64,000 nucleotides of DNA from JOPF136 sp035517515. Its GTDB lineage: Bacteria > Acidobacteriota > Terriglobia > Acidiferrales > UBA7541. The stretch is taken from NCBI GenBank assembly GCA_035517515.1, contig DATIYQ010000181.1, forward strand, positions 1 to 64,000, read 5' to 3'. Within the stretch, counting starts at the first letter, position 1. Each line of letters starts with the position of its first letter. A program made the translations under genes and the position numbers. Of the stretch, positions 57,164 to 64,000 are shown piece after piece. The notes under the pieces are model-generated. The model saw only the letters and a program-made list of their open reading frames with translations, was not told the DNA's origin and ran no database searches.

Positions 57164-58420
57164 TCACTGCTTCGCCTGGCCGGGCGCCCGTAGGAAATAC
57201 CTTCGCACCATGTCCATGGCCGCCATGGTGGCCTGCGCGCGGATGCGGTCGCGATCGCCCGGAAATCGGAACGCCTTTTCCTGAACGCCCTGCGCATCGG
57301 CCAGCGCGATATGCACTGTCCCTACCGGCTTTTCGGGCGTGGCCCCGGTGGGGCCGGCGATACCCGTCACCGAAAGTCCCAGCGTGGCGCCGGAGCCGCG
57401 GCGCACGCGCTCCGCCATGGCCTGGGCCACCTCCGCGCTCACCGCCCCCTTGGTGTCCAGCAGTTCCTGCGGAACGTTGAGCCATGCGGCCTTCAGCGAA
57501 TTGCCGTAGGTAATGGCCCCGCCCAGAAAATGCGCGGAGCTGCCCGGCAGCCGCGAAAGGCGCTCGCCCAGCATCCCGCCGGTACAGCTCTCCGCAACGG
57601 CAATGGTGGCGCCGTGCCAGCCCAGCGCGTTGGCCACCACCTGCTCCATGCTCTCGCCCTTCACCGTGAACAGGCCTTCTCCCAGCACCAGGGAGATGCG
57701 TTCCACCAACTCGTCCAGGCGCTTCCCTGCGGCATCCGCGTCGTCGCTCCACAACCGGAGATGGATCTGGATTTCTCCCGGGGCGTGCAGCAGGGTGGTC
57801 TGCACGTCGCGATAGCCTTTGTAAATGGGCGCGATGGCCTGGTCCACCGCGGATTCGCCCATTCCGGCCACGCGCAGCTCGCGTGCATGGAGCCGCGGTC
57901 CCTCCGAGCGCACCTCCAGGCGCGGCGCTACCTGTTCCGTAAACATTGGCTCGAGTTCCGAGGGCGGTCCGGGCAGCAGCACCACCACGTGCGACCCATC
58001 CTCGATCCACAGTCCCGGCGCGGTCCCCCGGCGGTTCGGCAGCACGACTGCGCCGGCAGGCACACGCGCCTGTTTGGCGTTAATGCGCGGCATGTGCCGT
58101 CCCATGCGGTCGAACTTCGCTTCGATATCCTTCATCACCGCTTCGTCTTCCACCAGCGGGCGTTGCAGGGCGGCGGCCACCGCTTCGCGCGTCACGTCGT
58201 CTTCGGTAGGACCAAGCCCCCCGGCGACGATGGCCACATCGGTGCGCTCACGGGCCGCGCGGAATGCCGCGCCGATCAGTTCCGGGTCGTCTCCCACCAC
58301 CGATTTGAGCACCACCTCGAATCCCAGACGGTTCAGTTGCGCGGTGAGGAACAGCGAGTTGGTGTCCACGCGGTCGGGCGTCAGCAGCTCCGACCCCACG
58401 GCTATGATCTCCGCCTTCAT
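57164..58420 (-). CDS. cinA: CinA family protein (ADP-ribose pyrophosphatase / NMN amidohydrolase)
   Basis: 418 residues, full length. N-terminal MoaB/CinA-like domain: AEIIAVGSELLTPDRVDTNS, VAIVAGGLGPTEDDVTREAV, VVLPNRRGTAPGLWIE and LLPGPPSEL. C-terminal NMN deamidase domain: TIAVAESCTGGMLGERLSR, GAITYGNSLKAAWLNVP, VAQAMAERVRRGSGATLGLSVTG. Works in salvage of pyridine nucleotides; linked to competence only in some species. First gene of the cinA-thpR-plsY-gpsA cluster. Confidence 0.96.
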   Translation of the reverse strand: MKAEIIAVGSELLTPDRVDTNSLFLTAQLNRLGFEVVLKSVVGDDPELIGAAFRAARERTDVAIVAGGLGPTEDDVTREAVAAALQRPLVEDEAVMKDIEAKFDRMGRHMPRINAKQARVPAGAVVLPNRRGTAPGLWIEDGSHVVVLLPGPPSELEPMFTEQVAPRLEVRSEGPRLHARELRVAGMGESAVDQAIAPIYKGYRDVQTTLLHAPGEIQIHLRLWSDDADAAGKRLDELVERISLVLGEGLFTVKGESMEQVVANALGWHGATIAVAESCTGGMLGERLSRLPGSSAHFLGGAITYGNSLKAAWLNVPQELLDTKGAVSAEVAQAMAERVRRGSGATLGLSVTGIAGPTGATPEKPVGTVHIALADAQGVQEKAFRFPGDRDRIRAQATMAAMDMVRRYFLRAPGQAKQ

Positions 58421-58676
58421 CGTCTACGTTTCTACCCGAACCGTGGCGACGGCGCAAGCAGGGGAAGGCCGCAGACCGGGAGTTTCGGGCAAAACCACGA
58501 AGCCCGAAAGCCTCGCGAGGATGAAGATCGCCGTGGCATGGCTGCGCGTTTCTCTCGCTTTCCGCATCTCCGGCCCGTGGGTACTTTGCCTCCGGTTTCT
58601 GTTCGCGGACCTGGTTCGGTGGTCTGCATTCCGGCGGAAGGCGCCCAGGGCAAGATGCAGTTCCCAACCGATTCGC

Positions 58677-59021
58677 TCAGAAGGTCACAACTTTGTCGCA
58701 ATCCTCGGTCCAGGCGGCCAGTTCGTCGAGGCTGCTGCGGCGCACCTCAGGGATCAGGGATTCGGGCGGAATCCCGCGGGCTTCCATACAGGTTCCACAT
58801 GCCGCGATGGCCGCGCCGGCGGCGGAACTCGCGCGCAACAGCTCCTGCGGGTTGTAGTCCGCATGCGCGGGCGTGAATCCAGCGAGCCCGCAGAGAACAC
58901 CGTCTCCCAACAGAAATACGCGGGTGGCCGCCTTGCGCGAGAGCGCCGCGGCGAGGCGCAGTCCGTTGTAGGCGCGCTGGTCCCCGTACGGGGAGTCATT
59001 GAAGATGAACAGATATTTCAT
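58677..59021 (-). CDS. DsrE/DsrF-family sulfur-relay-like protein
   Basis: 114 residues from ATG 59021 (KYLFIFNDSPYGDQRAYNGL). Small alpha/beta DsrE-like fold: RVFLLGDGVLCGLAGF, then a conserved CGTCMEARG. Cys44, Cys75 and Cys78 are candidates for persulfide carrying. The family (TusD, DsrE, YchN) relays sulfur for tRNA thiolation or sulfur oxidation, but single members have varied roles. It is divergent from the formate dehydrogenase genes and shares their upstream region, so a link to that enzyme (for example cofactor sulfuration) is possible but unproven. Confidence 0.85.
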   Translation of the reverse strand: MKYLFIFNDSPYGDQRAYNGLRLAAALSRKAATRVFLLGDGVLCGLAGFTPAHADYNPQELLRASSAAGAAIAACGTCMEARGIPPESLIPEVRRSSLDELAAWTEDCDKVVTF

Positions 59022-59143
59022 GGCGGATTTTCTCCAGGAAGCCGGGCTGGCGGGAGAGGCTAACACAAAGGCAGTGGCGAGTCCTGATGGAACCGGGATG
59101 AGGGCATCCATCCGGGCGAAATCGGAGCCGCGAGCGCGCGCAG

Positions 59144-59157
59144 GTGATTCCGGTCAC
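59144..59157. promoter_or_regulatory. CRP/FNR-type palindrome (site 1)
   Basis: GTGATTCCGGTCAC, that is GTGA-N6-TCAC, flanked by G and A so that 9 of 10 positions match the CRP core TGTGA-N6-TCACA. Lies between dsrE and the formate dehydrogenase gene. A candidate site for a CRP/FNR-family regulator. Confidence 0.45.
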
Positions 59158-59235
59158 ATCCATGGCTCGGGGAAGTCCGGAGTGGCCCGAGAGGAAGGCG
59201 GCCGCGCGAGAAGGTGACGTGAGACACGCGAATGA

Positions 59236-59249
59236 GTGACAAGCCTCAC
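59236..59249. promoter_or_regulatory. CRP/FNR-type palindrome (site 2)
   Basis: GTGACAAGCCTCAC, again GTGA-N6-TCAC. It lies 92 nt downstream of site 1 and about 105 nt upstream of the formate dehydrogenase ATG. Two like sites in a 320-nt divergent region are unlikely to be trivial, though GTGA/TCAC is short. Confidence 0.45.
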
Positions 59250-59340
59250 GGCCCTTTTCTCCCCTTCGGGTAACAGTGCTCGGGTTGCCTACCATCGTGT
59301 TTCATCCCGGGGAATGTTTGCAGGGAAGGGAGCGCCGCCC

Positions 59341-62300
59341 ATGAATCGCCGGAACTGGTTGAAGCGGGCCACTGCGGGGGCTGGAGCCATGCTTGGCGGA
59401 AGCGCGCTGGGCGCGCCCGAGGCCAGCGCTACTCCGAAGCGTTCCAAGCTCGCCGGCACGGAGGTCTTCACCACCGCATGCAACTTCTGCTCCTGCGGCT
59501 GCGGGATGCTGTGCTACGTGCAAGACGGCAAACTGGTGGACCTGGAGGGCGACCCGGACCACATCATCAATGAGGGCGCGCTGTGCAGCAAGGGAGCGGC
59601 GATCATGGCCGCACACACCTCCGAACGGCGGGCGCGCCAGCCGCTGTATCGCGCGCCGGGCAGCGACCACTGGCAGCCTATTTCCTGGGACGAAGCGCTC
59701 GGAAAGGTCGCAGGCAAGTTGAAAGGCGCCCGCGAAGCAGGGTGGATTGAGAAAGAAACGGCCAAAGACGCGGCGGGGAAAGACACCGAATACGTAGTAA
59801 ACCGCACGGACGCCATCGGATTTCTGGGCGGCGCGCAGAATACGAACGAAGAGAGCTATCTGATCACAAAGCTGGCGCGCCTGGCGGGCACGGTGCAGGT
59901 GGAGCATCAGGCGCGGCTTTGACACAGCCCCACGGTCCCCAGTCTGGGGGCCTCCTTCGGCCGGGGCGCGATGACCAATCACTGGCTAGACCTGCAGCAC
60001 GCCAAAGTGTTCCTGATCGAAGGCAGCAACATGGCGGAGAACCACGCCATGGCCATGAAGTGGGTCCGCAAGGCGCAGGAAAAGGGCGCCATCGTGATTC
60101 ACGTGGACCCGCGGTTCAATCGCACGTCGTCGATCGCGGACATTTACGCGCGCATCCGCCCCGGCGGAGACATCGCCTTCCTCAACGCGATCATCAATTA
60201 CCTGCTCGAGCACAAACTCTATGACCAGGACTATATCCAGCGGAATACGAACGCCCTGTACCTGGCGACCGATGAGTTTGGGTTTGAAGACGGGCTCTTC
60301 ACCGGTTTCCAGGAGACCGCGCACAAGTACGACACGGCATCGTGGAGCTACCAACTGGCGGCGGACAAGAAGCCGGCGAAGTCCAAGTCGCTGGAGGATC
60401 CGCGCTGTGTCTTCGCCAAGCTGAAGAAATTCTACGCCCGATACACGCTGGAGATGGGAGAGGCGATCTCCGGCGTGCCGGCGGCGCAAATCCAGAAGAT
60501 TGCGGAAACGCTGGCGCAGAACCGGCCGGCAACTATTCTCTATGCACTGGGCATGACGCAGCACACCGTGGGCATCCAGAACATCCGCTGCTACGGCATC
60601 CTGCAAATGTTGCTGGGCAACATGGGCAAAGCCGGCGGGGGAGTGAATGCGCTGCGCGGGGAACCGAATGTTCAAGGCGCGACGGACATGGCCGTGCTCA
60701 ACGGCTACCTGCCGGGTTACCTGAGCTACCCGAATCACAACCAATCCACGCTGGAAGATTGGACCAAGGACAACGGGACGTTCCGCGCCAAGTTCCTGGT
60801 GAACACGTTGAAGGCCTGGTTTGGAGAGGCGGCCACGGCCGAGAACGACTTTGGCTACGCGTGGCTGCCGAAGAAGAACGCCGGCAAGGATTATTCGGTG
60901 CTGGGGATGATGGAATCCGCCTACCACGGGCGGCTGAAGTTTCTGTACGTGATCGGCCAGAACCCGATGGTGACAAACCCCAATCTGGGGATCACCTACG
61001 ACGCGTTGGCCAAACTGGAGACGCTGGTGGTGCAGGACATCTGGGAGACCGAGACCGCTACCTTCTGGAAGCGGCCGGGCGTAGACCCCAAGACGATTCA
61101 GACCGAGGTGGTGCTGCTGCCGGCCGCTTACTTTATGGAAAAGGAAGGATCGATCACCGGCTCCGGGCGCCTGGTGCAATGGCGTTACAAGGCGGTTGAA
61201 CCGCCGGGAGAGGCGAAAGGCGATCTGGAGATTCTGGATGCGGTGTTCCGCCGCGTGCGGGAGCTCTATCGGGACTCTTCCGCGGAAAAAGATGCGGCCA
61301 TCCACAATGCGGTTTGGAATTATCCGCAGGAAAACTTCACGGAAGCGGTGCTGAGGGAAATCGGCGGCCGCGACGGCAAGACCGGGCAACCGGTAAACGG
61401 CATCGCGGACCTGCAACCGGACGGGAGCACCTCTTCGGGCTGCTGGATTTACGCGGGCGTATTCAAAGGCGGGAAAAATCTCTCCAAGCGGCGCGACAAC
61501 AAGACAGATCCCAGCGGCCTGGGAATCTATCCCGGCTTCGCCTGGACGTGGCCGGGCAACATGCACGTGCTGTACAACCGCGCTTCCTGTGATGAGCACG
61601 GCAAGCCCCTGGACGCGAAGCATGCTCTGGTGTGGTGGGATGAGGCGCAGAAAAAATGGGTGGGAGTGGATACTCCGGACGTGCCCGTGCCCACGGACGG
61701 GCCGGACACGCCGAACGGGCAGCGGCCGTTCCGCATGAACGCCGAAGGCGTGGGGCGGCTGCTCGCGGCGCCCTACAAGGATCCCGATCCCAAGAACAAG
61801 AAAAAATTGCCGCGCGACGCTTCCTACGTACCCAAGGACGGACCCTTCCCGGAATTCTACGAGCCGGTGGAGAGTCCCACAGAGAACGCGCTGCATCCGG
61901 CGGTGAAGAACAACCCGTGCCTGAAGTACCCGCGCATCAAGGAACGTCAGCCCGTGGGGACCGCAGCGGAGTTCCCCTACGTGCTGATGACGTCCAGCAT
62001 GGCGGAGCACTGGTGCGGCGGCTCGACCACGCGAAATATTCCCTGGTTGAATGAGCTGGTGCCCGACCCGGTGGTGGAGATTCCGGAAAAGCTGGCGAAG
62101 GAGCTGGATCTGCAGACGGGTGACCCCGTGAAGGTGCGCTCCGCGCGCGGCCAACTGGTGGTGAAGGCCGTGGTCACTCCGCGCATGCAGAACCTGCAGA
62201 TCAACGGCAAGGAAGTGGGCATCGTGTGGATGCCGTACAACTGGGGCTTTCAGGGATTGAGCAAGGGGCCGAGCACGAACGTGCTGACGATTGACGCGGT

Positions 62301-62382
62301 GGATCCGGGCGCGGGGGCGCAGGAGACCAAAGCGTGCCTGGTGAGTCTGGAGCGGGTGGCTCCGGGAGGCGGCAATGTCTAA
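59341..62382 (+). CDS. fdnG: Selenocysteine-containing formate dehydrogenase, catalytic subunit (FdnG-type)
   Basis: 1013 residues if the in-frame UGA at 59920-59922 is read as selenocysteine (Sec194). Oxidises formate with a Mo/W bis-MGD cofactor and a [4Fe-4S] cluster. ATG 59341 follows GGGAGCG; the N-terminus is a Tat signal (NRRNWLKRATAG), so the enzyme faces the periplasm. Cluster motif: Cys47, Cys50, Cys54, Cys82 (CNFCSCGC ... ALCSKG). Sec is followed by HSPTVPSLGASFGRGAMTNH, matching the region after Sec196 of E. coli FdnG (1015 residues). The second half carries HVDPRFNRTS, FGFEDGLFTGF, ALGMTQHTVGIQNIRC and the MGD-binding end. Overlaps the next gene by 8 nt. Confidence 0.94.
59920..59952 (+). 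promoter_or_regulatory. Sec UGA codon and bacterial SECIS hairpin
   Basis: UGA (59920-59922) is followed by the stem GGUCCCC (59934-59940), loop AGUCU (59941-59945) and GGGGGCC (59946-59952). Numbering the U of UGA as 1, the loop has G23 and U24, with U17 in the lower stem; these positions match those I recall as important for SelB binding in E. coli fdhF. The next codons (HSPT) agree with the conserved residues after Sec. Confidence 0.88.
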
Positions 62383-64000
62383 GGCCATCCTGATTGACAC
62401 GACCAAGTGCATCGGTTGCCGCTCCTGCCAGGTGTCCTGCAAGGAATGGAACGGGCTTCCCGGAGAGATCACTGCGGTGCCGCGGGCGGGGCTGGGATTG
62501 CAGAATCCCGTGACGGTTTCGTCGAAGACCTTGACGCTGATGACCTATCACGAAGTGGCGGAGGCGGGCGCTCCGGGCGGCTTGAAGTATGTGTTTGCCA
62601 AACGCCAGTGCATGCACTGTGACGACCCGGCGTGCGCCTCCGCCTGCCCGGTGACGGCGCTGCATAAGACCGAGGATGGCCCGGTGACCTACGACAGCGG
62701 GAAGTGCATCGGCTGCCGGTATTGTGTCTGGGCTTGCCCCTTTGGAGCCCCCACGGTGCAGTGGGATTCACTCGCGCCCGAAATCCGCAAATGCACGATG
62801 TGCTACGACCGCATCAGCCAGCCCGCGCCAGAGGCGCGCAATGGGCACGCACTGACGGAGGACGAGAAGAAGCGTTTCTCCCAGCAGGAAGCCGTCCCGG
62901 TGTGCGTCAAACAATGCCCCGCCGGCGCCCTGAAGTTCGGTGAAAAGGACGCGCTGCTGGCCGAGGCCAAAGGGCGCATCCAGGCGCATCCGGAAAAGTA
63001 CGTGGACCACATCTACGGAGAGCACGAGGCCGGCGGCACGAGCACCTTTTATCTGGCCGGCGCTCCTTTTGCGGCGCTGGGATTCCCGCAGGTCGGCATG
63101 CGGGCTTATCCGGGGGCCAGCGTGGCCGCGCTGCACGCGGTTCCGCTTTCTGTGGTCGGGATGGGCGCCTTGCTGGGGGGCAGCTACGCGGTCTATCAGC
63201 GGAGAGCAGCGGTGACGCAGGCGGCGCCGGCTCTTGCGGCCGCGGGTTCGGGCGGGGCGGTGTTGTCCGGGCCCTACAAACCCATCGGGCACCAGGAGAC
63301 GCCGCCTGCCCCGGAAGCGAAGGCTGCTCCGGCGACGGGCGGGATGCTCAGCTCCCTCCACGAGCTATTAAAGTTCTGCATTGGGTTCGGCGCGATCTTG
63401 CTGCTCCTGCGGCTGGCGGCAGGCTGGCGCGCGAACATGCAGCTTTCCGCTGCCTATCCCTGGTGGTCATGGATTTTCTCCGATTCCGTTTGGATCACCG
63501 CGGTAGCCGGAGCGCTGGTGTCGGCCGGGTTGATTTACATGCTGCGGGGTCAGCGACTGAGTCTGCCTGCAGCCCAGGGACACGCCAGGGGCAGGCCGGC
63601 TGCGGAGGCCGGACACGTGGAATTCGCCCCGGTGCGGCGCAAGTCTGTCACTCCGGTGGATGGGTTGTTGAAGTTGCTCATCGGGTTCGGAGTCCTCTCC
63701 TTCCTGATCCGGTTTGTAGCCGGGCTGGGTGGAAGCACGCACCTTTCGGATACCTACCCCTGGGGGCTGTGGATCGTATTTGATTTCGCCTGGATCAGCA
63801 TCGCCGCCGGAGCGTTTGCCACGGCCGGACTCATCTATGTCTTTCACCGTGAGGATCTCTATGCGTTCGGGAGATCCGCGGTGCTCATGGGACTGGTGAG
63901 TTACACGTTCGTGACTGTGGTGCTGGTGGCGGATCTGGGATTGCCCTGGCATTTCTGGCAATTGAGCGTCCAGGCGCCCCGGCACTCGGCGATGTTTGAA
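62375..64000 (+). CDS. Fused FdnH-type ferredoxin subunit and NrfD/HybB-type membrane subunit (partial, runs off window)
   Basis: 542 codons from ATG 62375 with no stop before the window end. Part 1 (1-200): four [4Fe-4S] motifs, CIGCRSCQVSC, CMHCDDPACASACP, CIGCRYCVWACP, and CTMC with CVKQCP, as in the formate dehydrogenase beta subunit. Part 2: a helix (about 250-270) and a Pro/Ala linker. Part 3: membrane module 63365-63559 and again 63665-63859, 65 residues each, 30 identical (LLKxxIGFG, YPWxxW, AGLIY). Part 4 continues as an NrfD/HybB-like protein: HREDLYAFGRSAVL, VTVVLVADLGLPWHFW. It would pass electrons from FdnG to quinone. Overlaps fdnG by 8 nt, so translationally coupled. Confidence 0.9.
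   Translation, partial: MSKAILIDTTKCIGCRSCQVSCKEWNGLPGEITAVPRAGLGLQNPVTVSSKTLTLMTYHEVAEAGAPGGLKYVFAKRQCMHCDDPACASACPVTALHKTEDGPVTYDSGKCIGCRYCVWACPFGAPTVQWDSLAPEIRKCTMCYDRISQPAPEARNGHALTEDEKKRFSQQEAVPVCVKQCPAGALKFGEKDALLAEAKGRIQAHPEKYVDHIYGEHEAGGTSTFYLAGAPFAALGFPQVGMRAYPGASVAALHAVPLSVVGMGALLGGSYAVYQRRAAVTQAAPALAAAGSGGAVLSGPYKPIGHQETPPAPEAKAAPATGGMLSSLHELLKFCIGFGAILLLLRLAAGWRANMQLSAAYPWWSWIFSDSVWITAVAGALVSAGLIYMLRGQRLSLPAAQGHARGRPAAEAGHVEFAPVRRKSVTPVDGLLKLLIGFGVLSFLIRFVAGLGGSTHLSDTYPWGLWIVFDFAWISIAAGAFATAGLIYVFHREDLYAFGRSAVLMGLVSYTFVTVVLVADLGLPWHFWQLSVQAPRHSAMFE
63365..63859 (+). repeat. Duplicated 65-residue membrane module inside the fusion gene
   Basis: Two coding copies of equal length, 63365-63559 and 63665-63859, offset by 300 nt. 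Aligned without gaps, 30 of 65 residues match, including LLK, IGFG, YPW, W-I and AGLIY. DNA identity is lower than protein conservation would suggest for a recent copy, so the duplication is old. Confidence 0.85.

Noticed and set aside
56566..58010. Long minus frame extending thpR upstream through cinA
   Set aside because: The extension overlaps cinA in another frame; the true thpR start is ATG 57152, 11 nt after the cinA stop.
59920..59922. Formate dehydrogenase interpreted as pseudogene or frameshifted
   Set aside because: The TGA is at the conserved Sec position, the frame is unchanged on both sides, and a SECIS hairpin follows.
59986..62472. 828-codon open frame opposite formate dehydrogenase
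   Set aside because: Antisense shadow; spans the fdnG-fdnH overlap and has no domain features.

Overview
This is a GC-rich bacterial chromosome window, most likely from an Acidobacteriota (Terriglobia-like) genome. The main pointer is a long FtsX/MacB-type permease of the ADOP kind (1084-3552), which is typical of that phylum. Proline/alanine-rich secreted TPR proteins and the general housekeeping content fit the same assignment. I see no phage, insertion sequence or CRISPR array. The window reads as core chromosome with one respiratory locus at its right edge.

Layout. 0-10 kb: tmRNA, a small secreted NTF2-like protein, an ADOP permease, an Old Yellow Enzyme, a domain-linker-domain protein, a Slt-type lytic transglycosylase overlapping an aminotransferase, and a small conserved protein. 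10-20 kb: an MFS importer, a beta-CASP metallo-hydrolase, tRNA-Ala(GGC), an HpnB-like glycosyltransferase diverging from a mercuric-reductase-like flavoprotein, the MsrP-MsrQ methionine sulfoxide repair pair, and two short-chain dehydrogenases. 20-30 kb: an ECF sigma/anti-sigma pair, two TPR proteins, RNase III overlapping signal peptidase I, an AsmA-like protein, and UvrB. 30-38 kb (mostly minus): an RND efflux pump with its lipoprotein adaptor, a secreted hypothetical protein, a second GT2 glycosyltransferase, then a DUF2520 oxidoreductase on plus. 38-44 kb: two M16 peptidase-family proteins (one catalytic, one lacking the zinc motif), a ComEA-like protein, a phosphoesterase, an unannotated 47-residue membrane protein, and RibBA with a decayed GTP cyclohydrolase II half. 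44-50 kb: groES-groEL with a perfect CIRCE operator, core promoter and terminator; a stand-alone HATPase protein; MobA; an MlaF-like ATPase overlapping an APC permease. 50-59 kb (minus): ribD-ribE, ftsY, an HD-GYP sensor, and the cinA-thpR-plsY-gpsA cluster, then a DsrE-family protein.

The most interesting part is 59-64 kb. An apparent pair of ORFs split by TGA at 59920-59922 is one selenocysteine-containing formate dehydrogenase catalytic subunit. A well-formed SECIS hairpin follows the UGA. It overlaps by 8 nt an open-ended gene running off the window. That gene fuses an FdnH-type four-cluster ferredoxin subunit to an NrfD/HybB-type membrane part, and inside the fusion a 65-residue membrane module is duplicated (30 of 65 identical). 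Two GTGA-N6-TCAC palindromes of CRP/FNR type lie upstream of the operon.

The molybdenum theme recurs: MobA attaches the guanine nucleotide to the cofactor used by the formate dehydrogenase, and MsrP uses mono-pterin Mo cofactor. Riboflavin genes are split over three places (ribBA, ribD-ribE), and the degenerate RibA half implies that GTP cyclohydrolase II activity is encoded elsewhere.
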